A stretch of DNA of 64,000 nucleotides from Jatrophihabitans sp964252635. GTDB taxonomy: Bacteria; Actinomycetota; Actinomycetes; Mycobacteriales; Jatrophihabitantaceae. Each line of letters begins with the position of its first letter. Positions within the stretch are counted from its first letter, which is position 1. Where the stretch lies: contig NZ_CAXUNP010000013.1 of NCBI RefSeq assembly GCF_964252635.1, positions 1-64,000 on the forward strand, given 5' to 3'. Shown here in pieces: positions 55,822-64,000 of the stretch. The position numbers were made by a program, and so were the translations under genes. The notes beneath the pieces were generated by a model. That model was not told the origin of the DNA and made no database searches. It saw only the letters and a program-made list of their open reading frames with translations.

Positions 55822-57705
55822 GTGGATCAGCACCGAAAGCACGTGCAGCGGCTGGTCGTCGCCTTGACGTCTCTGGCCCTGGTCCTCACCGGGTTGGTGG
55901 CAGCCGGCCCGTCTGCCGCGGCACCGTCGCGTGTCCACGCCGCGGCGCACCAGGTGGGCGCCGGCAACGGCCGGATCAAGCCCGTCATCAACAGCAACTT
56001 CGCCGACCCGAGCGTGCTGCGGGTGGGCCGCGTCTACCACGCCTACGCGACGAACTCCGGCGGTCAGAACATCCAGCACGAGACGTCGACCGACCTCGTG
56101 CACTGGACCAAGCGCGCCGACGTGCTGCCCACCCTAGGCGCCTGGGTCGGCCCGTGCACCTTCACTCCCGGCGGGGCCACCGACCACTGCGTCTGGGCGC
56201 CCGAGGTCACCCCGGTTCGCGGCGGCTACGTGCTCTACTACACCGCTCGGGACGCCCTCGCGCCGCGGCAGTGCGTTGGCGCCGCGTTCTCGCGGTCGGC
56301 GAGCGGCCCGTTCGCGCCGATCGGTACACAGCCGCTCGTCTGCCCCGACGGTGAGCGCGGTGCCCCGAACCTCGGCGGCGCCATCGACGCCTCGACCTAC
56401 CGGGAGCACGGTCAGCTCTACCTGCTGTGGAAGTCCGACGGCAACTGCTGCTCGCTTCCGGCCACGATCTTCCTGCAGCCGCTGTCGGCCGACGGCCGCA
56501 CCCTGACCGGGCCGGCCACCGAGCTGATCCACAACGACCAGCCGTTCGAGAAGGCGGTGGTCGAGGCGCCGAAGCTGGTCAAGCACGGCGGCCGGTACTA
56601 CCTGTTCTACTCGGCCAACGTCTTCGGTGGCGGGAACTACCGCACCGGCTACGCGACAGCCACCAGCCTCACCGGGCCGTACACCAAGTCGCGCACCGAG
56701 CTGATGGCCACCGACCAGTTCCACGGCCGCGTCATCGGCCCCGGCGGCGAGGACCTCGTCACCACGCCGAGCGGCGGGACGGCGATCGTCTTCCACGGGT
56801 GGGACCCGACCTACAGCTATCGGGCGATGTACGTCAGCGCGCTGGACTGGTCGACGCCCGGGCAACCCGCGGGCACCCCGCACGTGGTGGCCGCCGACCG
56901 GCGTTTTCAGGCCGAGGACGGCACGGTCACCGACGCCCGGGTCGTCGCCGACGACACCGCATCGGGTCTGGCGAAGGTCGGCGGGCTCGACAACGCCGAC
57001 AGCTCGGTCACGGTCCGGGTCTGGGCCGACCGGGCCGGCCGGTCCACGTTGGGTATCCGCTACGACAACGGCTCCACCGACGCCGACGGCGTGGGCGTGC
57101 CGGCCACCGACACGATCACCGTCAACCGGCGTCGCGCGGACCCGCTGACCCTGCCCAACACCGCGTGGGGCAACTGGCAGACCGCCGAGTACCGCACCGT
57201 GCTGCACCGCGGGTGGAACACCGTCCGGCTGGCCAAGAGCACCTGGTACGCCGAGATCGACGCGATCGACGTCTACCGCGAGGCGCCGGCCCGCCCGGCG
57301 CCCGCCGCTCCGACGTGCGCCACCACGCGCTACGAGGCAGAGAGCGGAGTCGTCACCGACGCCCGGGTCGTCGACGACGCGCTGGCGTCGGGCGGCGCGA
57401 AGGTCGGCGGTCTCGACCACCCCGACAGCTCGGTGGCGCTGACCGTGCAGGCGCGGCGCTCAGGCCTGACCACCATCGCCGTCCGCTACGGCAACGGCTC
57501 GCTCGACAACAGCGGGTACCCCGTGGCGGCGACGGACGCCGTGACCGTGAACGGCCGCGATGCCGGGGTGCTCACGTTCCGCAACACGACGTGGGACAAC
57601 TGGCAGACCGCCAACTACCGGCTGCGCCTGCACGCCGGCACCAACACGATCACCTTCACCAAGAAGACCTTCTACACCGAGCTGGACGCCGTCGACGTGT
57701 GCTGA
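55822..57705 (+). CDS. Secreted glycoside hydrolase family 43 with two carbohydrate-binding modules
   Basis: 627 residues. Signal peptide (about 1-40, hydrophobic core LVVALTSLALVLTGLVAAG), five-bladed GH43 domain (about 50-350) with the base D62 in NFADPSVL, WAPEV, and acid-region EAPKL. Two similar modules follow (about 365-495 and 505-627), each starting with AEDG/AESG-VVTDARVVDD and ending NWQTAxYR...WYAEID; these look like CBM35/CBM6 repeats. GTG 55822 is preceded by AGGAG. GH43 enzymes cleave arabinosides or xylosides, so arabinan from the envelope or plants is possible. Confidence 0.87.
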   Translation: MDQHRKHVQRLVVALTSLALVLTGLVAAGPSAAAPSRVHAAAHQVGAGNGRIKPVINSNFADPSVLRVGRVYHAYATNSGGQNIQHETSTDLVHWTKRADVLPTLGAWVGPCTFTPGGATDHCVWAPEVTPVRGGYVLYYTARDALAPRQCVGAAFSRSASGPFAPIGTQPLVCPDGERGAPNLGGAIDASTYREHGQLYLLWKSDGNCCSLPATIFLQPLSADGRTLTGPATELIHNDQPFEKAVVEAPKLVKHGGRYYLFYSANVFGGGNYRTGYATATSLTGPYTKSRTELMATDQFHGRVIGPGGEDLVTTPSGGTAIVFHGWDPTYSYRAMYVSALDWSTPGQPAGTPHVVAADRRFQAEDGTVTDARVVADDTASGLAKVGGLDNADSSVTVRVWADRAGRSTLGIRYDNGSTDADGVGVPATDTITVNRRRADPLTLPNTAWGNWQTAEYRTVLHRGWNTVRLAKSTWYAEIDAIDVYREAPARPAPAAPTCATTRYEAESGVVTDARVVDDALASGGAKVGGLDHPDSSVALTVQARRSGLTTIAVRYGNGSLDNSGYPVAATDAVTVNGRDAGVLTFRNTTWDNWQTANYRLRLHAGTNTITFTKKTFYTELDAVDVC

Positions 57706-57773
57706 CGGCCACGGCCGCCGAACCCTGGCGCGGGTTGTGGGCAGGAACAAACCACGACGACACGAGGAGCGAC

Positions 57774-58460
57774 GTGGACACGGCAGCACGCCTGATCGAG
57801 GTACATCGACCCCGTAACGCCGAGGCGGTCGCCCTGGTGCTGCACGGTGGCGGCTCGCGGGTGGGGGGAGCGGCCGTCTCGCCGACCCAGCTGTCGGTGC
57901 TGCGGATGATCCCCATCGCCCGCCGCATCGCCCGCATCGGTGGTCGCCGGCTGGCGGTGTACCGGCTGCTCAACTCGGTCCGCGGCTGGGACGACGCGCA
58001 CACCCCGGTGCAGGATGTGCACTGGGCACTGGACGAGCTGGCCCGGCGGCTCGGCGCCGAGCTGCCGGTGGCACTTGTCGGTCACTCGCTCGGCGGGCGA
58101 GCCGCGCTGCTGTCCGCGGACCGACCGGAGGTTCGCTCGGTTGTGGGGCTCGCCCCGTGGGTCTATCCCGCGGACGGCCAGGTCGACGCGTCGGGTACCC
58201 GAGTGCTGATCGTGCACGGCACCGCCGACCGCATCGCGTCCCCCGAGAGGTCGTGGCAGGCTGCCCAGCGACTGCGCCGCACCGCGTCGTCGCTCGCCTA
58301 CGTCCGGGTCGACGGCGGGAAACACGCGATGCTGGCGCGGCACGGGGAGTTCTCCGGTCTGGCCGCCGACTTCGTGGCCGCGACGACACTCGACCGGTTC
58401 ACCCCGTCGCGACGCGTGGCAGCACTCGTCAACGGGGTGGAGGACGCGGTCGTCGTCTGA
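57774..58460 (+). CDS. Alpha/beta hydrolase
   Basis: 228 residues, compact serine hydrolase: HGGGS (24-28), nucleophile S105 in GHSLGG, D152 (TADRIAS) and H184 (GGKHAML). No signal peptide. GTG 57774 follows GAGGAG at good spacing. The substrate is unknown. Confidence 0.88.
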   Translation: MDTAARLIEVHRPRNAEAVALVLHGGGSRVGGAAVSPTQLSVLRMIPIARRIARIGGRRLAVYRLLNSVRGWDDAHTPVQDVHWALDELARRLGAELPVALVGHSLGGRAALLSADRPEVRSVVGLAPWVYPADGQVDASGTRVLIVHGTADRIASPERSWQAAQRLRRTASSLAYVRVDGGKHAMLARHGEFSGLAADFVAATTLDRFTPSRRVAALVNGVEDAVVV

Positions 58461-58571
58461 CGCAGGACGAATTCGACGAGACGTGTCGGACCGTGTCGAG
58501 AACCGACGATCCGTTCCGTCCCCTGGTCGGAGGACGGCAGGATGGTCGTCCCGGACCGAAGGAGACACGTC

Positions 58572-58994
58572 ATGGCGAAGTACCTGTTGCTGAAGTACTA
58601 CCGCGGCGGCCCGGAGCCGGTCGGCGCAACCCTCGTCGGGGCATCGCCGGAAGAGATGCGGGCCCACGTCGAGCACATGGGAGCGCTCAACACCGAGCTG
58701 CAGGAGCGTGGCGAGTTCGTCGACGCGCAGGGCCTCGCGCCCACCGGCACGTTCGTCCGCGGTGGCGGCGAGGGCGGCGGCCCGGTCACCGACGGCCCGT
58801 TCGCCGAGACCAAGGACCTCATCGCCGGGTTCTGGATCGTCGACGTGGACTCCGAGCAGCGCGCGTACGAGATCGCAGCGCGCGGCTCGTCGGCGCCCGG
58901 CAAGGGCGGCCGGCCCGTCAACGACTGGATCGAGGTGCGGCCGTTGATGTCCGAGGCGCCGGCGTCCTTCGACGAGCTGTTCGACCAGCTCTGA
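58572..58994 (+). CDS. YCII-related (DGPF) domain protein
   Basis: 140-residue ferredoxin-like protein with the diagnostic TDGPFAETKD and IVDVDSEQRAYEIAAR. ATG follows AAGGAGA. It sits 17 bases before an ECF42 sigma gene; this pairing is conserved across actinobacteria, and the DGPF protein is thought to serve as partner or target. Confidence 0.93.
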   Translation: MAKYLLLKYYRGGPEPVGATLVGASPEEMRAHVEHMGALNTELQERGEFVDAQGLAPTGTFVRGGGEGGGPVTDGPFAETKDLIAGFWIVDVDSEQRAYEIAARGSSAPGKGGRPVNDWIEVRPLMSEAPASFDELFDQL

Positions 58995-59011
58995 CCATCG
59001 GGCGCGACGGG

Positions 59012-60166
59012 ATGGACGACGTCCTGCGGGCGGTGGCGCCCCGCGCACTCGGCGTCCTCGTCCGCCGCGGACACGGGTTCGCGGCGGCCGAGGACGCCGT
59101 GCAGGAGGCCCTGATCGAGGCCTACCGGCGCTGGCCGGACGCAGGGGTGCCGTCGGACCCGTTGGCTTGGATCGTCACCGTCGCCCACCGCCGCTACCTC
59201 GACGCCTACCGGTCGGACGTCGCGCGACACCGGCGGGAGGACGCCGCGCTCGACGAGCCGCTGCCGGGTGCGACCGAACAGGCCGACGACACCCTGCAGC
59301 TGTTGTTCCTGTGCTGTCACCCGGTGCTGTCGCCGGCGTCGGCGATCGCGCTGACCCTGCGCGCGGTCGGCGGGCTGACCACGCGCGAGATCGCCGACGC
59401 GTTCCTGGTCCCGGAGGCCACGATGGCCCAACGCATCAGCCGGGCCAAGAGGACGGTTGCCGGCGAACGGCTCGACCGTGCGGGCGAGCTCGACCGCGTG
59501 CTCACCGTGCTCTACCTCGTCTACAACGCCGGACACTCCGGACGGGTGGACCTCGCGACCGAAGCGATCCGGCTCACCCGTGACCTCGCGACGACCCGAC
59601 CCGATCCCGAGGTCCAGGGGCTGCTCGCCCTCATGCTGCTGCACCACGCCCGCCGCGACGCGCGCACCGGCGCCGACGGTCGCGTGATCACCCTCGACCG
59701 GCAGGACCGCACGCGGTGGCACCGTGACGAGATCGCCGAGGGGGTGGCGATCCTGCAGGCGGCACTGGCCGAGGACGCCCTGGGCGCATACCAGGTCCAG
59801 GCGGCCATCGCGGCGCTGCACGACGATGCGCCGAGGGCGGCCGAGACGGATTGGACCCAGATCCTGCAGTGGTATGACGAGTTGCAGCGGCTGCGGCCGG
59901 GTGACCCCGTCGTGGCCCTCAACCGCGCCGTAGCGGTCGGTGAGGCGGACGGCCCACAGGCCGGTCTCGCCGCGACCGCCGGACTCGACGACGCCCTCGC
60001 CCACAACCACCGCCTCGCCGCCGTGCGGGCGTACCTTCACGAGCGGTCCGGCGACTCCGTGCGTGCGGCGCAGGTCTACGGGCAGGCGGCCAACGCGGCG
60101 ACGAACGTCGAGGAGCGGGACCACCTCGCCCTGCAGGCCGCCCGCCTGCGGCACCAGGCCCTTTGA
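59012..60166 (+). CDS. ECF42-type RNA polymerase sigma factor with C-terminal TPR-like domain
   Basis: 384 residues: sigma region 2 (FAAAEDAVQEALIEAYRRW), region 4 (GLTTREIADAFLVPEATMAQR) and a ~200-residue helical extension (about 185-384, DLATEAIRLTRDL, then LNRAVAVGEADGP) typical of the ECF42 group. The extension likely replaces an anti-sigma factor. The SD (GCGACGGG) is weak. Partner is the YCII protein upstream. Confidence 0.93.
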   Translation: MDDVLRAVAPRALGVLVRRGHGFAAAEDAVQEALIEAYRRWPDAGVPSDPLAWIVTVAHRRYLDAYRSDVARHRREDAALDEPLPGATEQADDTLQLLFLCCHPVLSPASAIALTLRAVGGLTTREIADAFLVPEATMAQRISRAKRTVAGERLDRAGELDRVLTVLYLVYNAGHSGRVDLATEAIRLTRDLATTRPDPEVQGLLALMLLHHARRDARTGADGRVITLDRQDRTRWHRDEIAEGVAILQAALAEDALGAYQVQAAIAALHDDAPRAAETDWTQILQWYDELQRLRPGDPVVALNRAVAVGEADGPQAGLAATAGLDDALAHNHRLAAVRAYLHERSGDSVRAAQVYGQAANAATNVEERDHLALQAARLRHQAL

Positions 60167-60203
60167 CGACACCCTGGGCAGCGCGCCTAAGTGGGGGAGC
60201 TGG

Positions 60204-61928
60204 TCACCAGGTCATCGTGCGGACGTCGTGCATGGAACCCACGAGTGCACTGCTCTCGCCGGTCCGGGTGACCGCAGTGATGTCGCCCGGGTAGTACTGC
60301 ACCGCGCTCCACACCCCGCCGACGGACGTCGCCGCAGCGTTCCCGGTCGCGACCAGGCAGGACGATGTCGAGGTACAGAGCAGCCGGGAGATGGGCAAGG
60401 GAAGCACGTGCAGGATTTGTGTCCGAGAGGACACGATGCTGCCGCGTGCGGTGCCGGCCAGGCAATCGATGTGGCTTGAGCAGTACAAGGAGAGCACCTG
60501 GTCGTTGCCGATGTCGACCACGCCGCCGTCTGTCCTCCAGACACCGTCCGACAGCGTGGCCAACCCTCCGTCCGTGGCCGCGACCTCGCACTGCCCGGCG
60601 GCCCAGCAGGAGACGTTCGCCAGCCCCCGCAAGACGCCGAAGGGCAACGCAGCAGAGGCAAAGGAGCCACCGTTGTACACCCACGCCTTGGAGCGTGAGA
60701 TGGCTACGCAGAACGTCGTCGATGTGCACTGCACGGCGAGGATGGTGACGACCCGGTCGTCGACGGGCGGCTCGACACTCGTCCAGGACAGCCCGTTCCA
60801 CCGCCACACAAGATTCTCGGTCGCGGACAGGCAGAACGTCGCCGATGTGCACGACAGCGTCTGGTAGCCCGCCGAGCCTGTCGCGCCGTCCGGCGACACG
60901 GGAGACCACGAATGCCCGTCGCTGGTCAGGTAGCGATCATGGTTGTCGATGGCCATGCACAGACCGGGGTCCGGGCACGCCAGCTGGTCGATCCAGCCGG
61001 TGGAGTCGACCGTCGTTGCCGCCCCGAAGGTCTGGGGCCGGGACGGGCCGTAGCGGTAGGCGTCGTAGCGCGACGGCGCTGAGGAGTCGACGGCGTTCGT
61101 GACCACGACCTGAGCTTGGCCGGCTGCGTGAGCAGGGGTGACGGCGGTGACCGTGTGTGAGTCGACGCCGACGACATGGGTTGCGGGGACGCCACCGAAG
61201 GTCACCCGCGTGGGGTGGTCCAGCGCGTTCCCCGTGATCGTCACCGTGACACCGCCTGTGGTGAGACCGTCGGCGGGGTTGAACCGGTCGACGGACGGCG
61301 GAGGCGCAATGGTCAGCGACATGGTGGCCACGCCCTGCGCGGCGCTGACACGCAGGGGTATGCGACCGGCAGCACTGACGATCGAGGGGAACGTGATGCT
61401 CCGGCCGTCGTTCGACTGCGAGAAGTAGTAGGGGTGGACGCCGCCTTCGGTCACCGAGCGCACGTCGTACAGGTAGCGGCCTTGGACGGTCACCATAGGC
61501 AAGTTAGTGCTCACCACCTTCGGGCTCACGGACGTGAGTACCGGTGCCGGCCAGTGGTAGGCGAAGGACGAGGCGCGGCCGGTCGACGACGTTCCGCCTG
61601 CCGCGGTGTGCATCCGCAGCCATCCGTGCGCGGGTGTCGAACGGGACGGCACGCGCACGGTGATGGTGTGGTCGGAGAGCCGTCGGTAGCCGACCACCCG
61701 GCCGAGGACGGTCACCCGCAGGTGCTGGGACATGTTCCGGCCGTGCACCACGACGCGCTGCCCGCCGGTGGTCGGTGCCGACCGCAGCGACATCGAGGTG
61801 ACGGCGGGGCGGTGCTTCGTCGTTCCGGCTGCCGGGCCGGCCAGCACTGCCGTCGTCAGTGCGGCCGTGAGTGCGGCGACCGACCAGGCCACCAGGAGAC
61901 GTGCTCGCACCGGCGCTCCCAGGCTCAT
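60204..61928 (-). CDS. Secreted TIG-domain protein with six-repeat disulfide propeller
   Basis: 574 residues. Signal peptide (about 1-35), three IPT/TIG domains (41-125, 128-208, 210-292) and a C-terminal repeat region with six CxxxxxC pairs: C318/324, C360/366, C401/407, C441/447, C483/489 and C518/524. The spacing of 35-42 residues, and no other cysteine in the protein, suggests a six-bladed propeller with one disulfide per blade. No catalytic motif is visible. A TACGAT box lies 14 bases upstream. Isolated gene; adhesion or glycan binding is possible. Confidence 0.75.
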   Translation of the reverse strand: MSLGAPVRARLLVAWSVAALTAALTTAVLAGPAAGTTKHRPAVTSMSLRSAPTTGGQRVVVHGRNMSQHLRVTVLGRVVGYRRLSDHTITVRVPSRSTPAHGWLRMHTAAGGTSSTGRASSFAYHWPAPVLTSVSPKVVSTNLPMVTVQGRYLYDVRSVTEGGVHPYYFSQSNDGRSITFPSIVSAAGRIPLRVSAAQGVATMSLTIAPPPSVDRFNPADGLTTGGVTVTITGNALDHPTRVTFGGVPATHVVGVDSHTVTAVTPAHAAGQAQVVVTNAVDSSAPSRYDAYRYGPSRPQTFGAATTVDSTGWIDQLACPDPGLCMAIDNHDRYLTSDGHSWSPVSPDGATGSAGYQTLSCTSATFCLSATENLVWRWNGLSWTSVEPPVDDRVVTILAVQCTSTTFCVAISRSKAWVYNGGSFASAALPFGVLRGLANVSCWAAGQCEVAATDGGLATLSDGVWRTDGGVVDIGNDQVLSLYCSSHIDCLAGTARGSIVSSRTQILHVLPLPISRLLCTSTSSCLVATGNAAATSVGGVWSAVQYYPGDITAVTRTGESSALVGSMHDVRTMTW

Positions 61929-62017
61929 GATCGTTGAGGAGGATCGTAGCTCACGTCTGGTTCACATGTCGCCCGCAGCGATCACGAAGCTGGGGACCGG
62001 GGTGGGCGGCGTGCGCG

Positions 62018-62410
62018 TCAGGCCGGTGGAATCAGGGCCCGGATGGCCGACGCGGACACCTCGTCGAGCTCGAAGCAGCCGAAACGGAGCTTGGCCCTCG
62101 GCAGGTGGTCACCGAGGCGGGCCAGCGGCACCGGTTCGATCTCGCGCAGCTGCGCCCGCCGCCGGAAGCCGCCGGGGATGGCCTCGCTCGGCTCGACGTC
62201 CGTACCCGTGACGGCACCCACCACCGTGATGGCCCGCAACGGTTCGCCGCGCGGGAACGACCGGGTCGGCGAGTAGATCAGGACGTCGTCGCCGACCGCC
62301 ATCCGCGCCAACGGGGCACGCTTGCCGTGGTTGGCCATGACGTATCCGGCCTCGACGCCGCGCCGGGCGTGGTCGAGGGACGCGACCAGGACCCACGTGC
62401 GCGACGCCAT
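62018..62410 (-). CDS. EVE domain protein
   Basis: 130-residue PUA-like EVE domain: WVLVASLDHARRGV, FANH-like YVMANHGK, GDDVLIYSPTRSFP, and FRRRAQL. The family binds modified bases in RNA or DNA. The ATG follows a TAGGGT box by six bases, predicting a leaderless transcript. It stands alone, not beside a restriction system. Confidence 0.85.
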   Translation of the reverse strand: MASRTWVLVASLDHARRGVEAGYVMANHGKRAPLARMAVGDDVLIYSPTRSFPRGEPLRAITVVGAVTGTDVEPSEAIPGGFRRRAQLREIEPVPLARLGDHLPRAKLRFGCFELDEVSASAIRALIPPA

Positions 62411-62416
62411 GCCGAC

Positions 62417-62422
62417 ACCCTA
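62417..62422 (-). promoter_or_regulatory. -10 box of the EVE gene
   Basis: TAGGGT on the minus strand six bases before the ATG at 62410. Confidence 0.45.
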
Positions 62423-62527
62423 GGCAGCGCCTACCTCGGAGAAGAACGATGAGCGGGTTCCGGACCCACTAGCGTGTCAGGGACACAACAGCCGCCGGCT
62501 GGCGTCCGAGCACGGAAGGGGACGTGG

Positions 62528-63166
62528 ATGGGCGTCCTCGACGTGTTCGACCAGGTCACCGACGCCCTCTCCGGCTCGCCGTGGACCTATCCACTGATCA
62601 CCGGCATCGTCGCCGGCGACGCCGTGCTGCCCGTCCTGCCCGGTGAGACCGCGGTGGTCACCGGCGGTGTGCTCTCCTCGAACACCGACCTGTCGATCGT
62701 GCTGGTCATGGTCGCCGGGTTGGTCGGGGCATTCGTCGGCGACACCGTGGTCTACCTCATCGGTCGCTGGGCCGGTCCGTGGGCGCGGCGCGTCCTGCTG
62801 TCCGGCAAACGCGCCGAGAAGACCATGCACTGGGCCGAGGAGCAGCTCGGCAAGCGGGGCGGCTCCATCATCGTGGTGGCCCGCTTCGTCCCGGGCGGCC
62901 GCACGGCGACGACCTTCGTGGCCGGCACCACCGGCTACGACTTCCGCCGATTCGTGGTCGCCGACCTGATCGGCGCGACGGTGTGGTCCGTCTACAACGC
63001 GTTGATCGGGCGCATCGGCGGCGCGGCTTTCGAGAACCAGACCTGGAAGGCACTGCTCTTGGCCTTCGCGCTCGCACTGGTCGGCGCCGGCGTCATCGAG
63101 GGCGTCCGGCGCCTTCTCGAGCGTCGGAACAAGCCCGAGGATGCGGAAAGTCGCACACCCCGATGA
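62528..63166 (+). CDS. DedA family membrane protein
   Basis: 212 residues with about five helices and a re-entrant loop. The family motifs are GDTVVYLIGRWAG and RFVPGGRTATTFVAG. DedA proteins are lipid scramblase/flippase-like and recycle undecaprenyl carrier. ATG follows GGAAGGGG. The C-terminus is short and charged. Confidence 0.92.
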   Translation: MGVLDVFDQVTDALSGSPWTYPLITGIVAGDAVLPVLPGETAVVTGGVLSSNTDLSIVLVMVAGLVGAFVGDTVVYLIGRWAGPWARRVLLSGKRAEKTMHWAEEQLGKRGGSIIVVARFVPGGRTATTFVAGTTGYDFRRFVVADLIGATVWSVYNALIGRIGGAAFENQTWKALLLAFALALVGAGVIEGVRRLLERRNKPEDAESRTPR

Positions 63167-63186
63167 TCTTAGGATCCCCGGTTCGT

Positions 63187-63192
63187 TAATAT
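63187..63192 (+). promoter_or_regulatory. -10 box of the STAS gene
   Basis: TAATAT, a near-consensus -10, six bases before the GTG at 63199; leaderless start predicted. Confidence 0.5.
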
Positions 63193-63198
63193 GGCCGG

Positions 63199-63537
63199 GT
63201 GAGTGCGGGAGCCGAGTATCCGGATGCCGGCACCGGGGACGTCGACGGCTCGGCGAGCAAGGTCGCGGTCCTGCGACCCGAGGGCGATCTCGACACCGGC
63301 TCGGTCCACGAGCTGCGCGAACGCCTCGACGTCGTCCTCAACGACGACCACGTCTCGACCGTGGTCCTTGATCTCACCTTCATCCGCTTCGTCGACTCCA
63401 GCGGCCTCGGTGCGCTGGTCGAGGCCCGCCTGCATGCCGAGGCGACGGGGACGCGGCTGGTGCTGCGCAACGCCGGCCTGCAACCCCTGCGGTTGCTGCG
63501 GACGACCGGCGCGTACGACGCGTTCACCTGGGGCTAG
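63199..63537 (+). CDS. STAS domain anti-sigma factor antagonist
   Basis: 112 residues. The conserved FVDSSGLGALVEA contains the serine equivalent to the phosphorylated S58 of SpoIIAA (S68 here), with DLTFIRF before it. Unphosphorylated protein would bind and sequester an anti-sigma kinase. No kinase or sigma gene adjoins it, so its partner is elsewhere. Confidence 0.92.
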   Translation: MSAGAEYPDAGTGDVDGSASKVAVLRPEGDLDTGSVHELRERLDVVLNDDHVSTVVLDLTFIRFVDSSGLGALVEARLHAEATGTRLVLRNAGLQPLRLLRTTGAYDAFTWG

Positions 63538-63560
63538 CCGTCGGGGCCTAGCCGTCGGGG
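63534..63560 (+). repeat. Short tandem direct repeat
   Basis: CTAGCCGTCGGGG occurs at 63534-63546 (covering the STAS stop) and again at 63548-63560. A simple 14-base duplication in the spacer before the aldo-keto reductase gene. Confidence 0.5.
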
Positions 63561-63634
63561 GGACCGCTAGTCCCTGCCGCGGGCGGTGCACGGGGAGCAG
63601 GCTGGGACGTGTACCCACCACGGAAGGATCACCC

Positions 63635-64000
63635 ATGACCTCACCGGTCACCGCTGCCGGCACGTACACCCCCGCCGACGGCCTCACCCTCACCCGCATG
63701 GGCTACGGCGCCATGCAGCTCGCCGGCCCCGGCGTCTTCGGACCGCCGAAGGACCGGGACCGCGCCGTCGCCGTGCTGCGCGAGGTCGTCGAGCTGGGCA
63801 TCACCCACATCGACACCAGCGACTTCTACGGGCCGCACGTCACGAACCAGATCATCAAGCAGGCATTGCACCCGTACGCCGACGACCTGCACATCGTCAC
63901 CAAGGTCGGGGCGCGCCGCGACGCCGACGGCGGCTGGCCGCACGCGCTCGAGCCCGAGGAGCTGCGCACCGCCGTGCACGAGAACCTCGACAATCTCGGC
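63635..64000 (+). CDS. Aldo/keto reductase (5' part, cut by window end)
   Basis: First 122 codons of an NADPH-dependent aldo-keto reductase. Catalytic D60, Y65 (DTSDFYG) and K90 (VTKVG) are in place; the His and the NADPH-binding end lie beyond the window. ATG follows GGAAGGA. Confidence 0.9.
   Translation, partial: MTSPVTAAGTYTPADGLTLTRMGYGAMQLAGPGVFGPPKDRDRAVAVLREVVELGITHIDTSDFYGPHVTNQIIKQALHPYADDLHIVTKVGARRDADGGWPHALEPEELRTAVHENLDNLG

Noticed and set aside
62109..62396. 95-codon minus-strand frame inside the EVE gene
   Set aside because: Out-of-frame shadow rich in Arg, Gly and Pro; the EVE domain is in the other frame.

Overview
The window is chromosomal DNA from a high-GC actinobacterium. 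Codon use is strongly G/C-ending, GTG starts are frequent, genes overlap in tight GTGA/ATGA pairs, and several genes carry a TAGGGT-like -10 box only 6-7 bases before the start codon (leaderless transcripts). The gene set (ANTAR regulator PdtaR, decaprenylphosphoryl-arabinose enzymes, an AftD-like arabinosyltransferase, exonuclease-dead PolA) points to the Mycobacteriales/Jatrophihabitantales/Nakamurellales neighbourhood. The genus cannot be fixed from sequence reading alone. No phage, insertion sequence or CRISPR array was seen.

Layout. 1-3.5 kb: ftsY, then the threonine degradation pair tdh-kbl. 3.6-6.0 kb: aminopeptidase pepN on the minus strand. 6.0-15 kb: nitrogen block amt-glnK-glnD-gltB, with a GlnR-type operator before amt. 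15-18.3 kb: pyk (with a short upstream reading frame coupled to its start), tesB, tRNA-Leu(CAA) and the ANTAR response regulator. 18.4-24.7 kb: a complete branched-chain amino-acid ABC transporter (livJ, H, M, G, F); its LivM carries a large extra N-terminal membrane domain. 24.9-28.2 kb: a GNAT and polA.

28.2-46.5 kb lies between polA and rpsA, which are neighbours in Mycobacterium. It is a cell-envelope island. A minus-strand run of overlapping genes encodes a GT4 glycosyltransferase, a UbiA-type phosphoribosyltransferase, DprE1, DprE2, a double GNAT, an ECF sigma factor and its membrane partner. Divergent to it is a 1405-residue AftD-like arabinofuranosyltransferase, followed by an acyltransferase, a polytopic membrane protein, a flippase, a DUF2613 peptide, a DUF3068 protein, a methyltransferase and an esterase. 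Together they look like a pathway for making decaprenyl-phosphoryl-arabinose and for building or decorating an arabinan.

46.5-49.2 kb: rpsA, a strong terminator, coaE and a tRNA cluster Gly(GCC)-Cys(GCA)-Val(GAC). 49.2 kb to the end is accessory: a decayed LuxR fragment beside the tRNAs, a quinone oxidoreductase/HxlR/SDR/epoxide hydrolase group, a phytanoyl-CoA-dioxygenase-like enzyme with two methyltransferases, a secreted GH43 enzyme, a hydrolase, a YCII/ECF42 sigma pair, a secreted TIG protein with six evenly spaced cysteine pairs, an EVE protein, a DedA protein, a STAS protein and the start of an aldo-keto reductase. The only long stretch without protein genes is 48827-49433, which holds the three tRNAs and the LuxR remnant.
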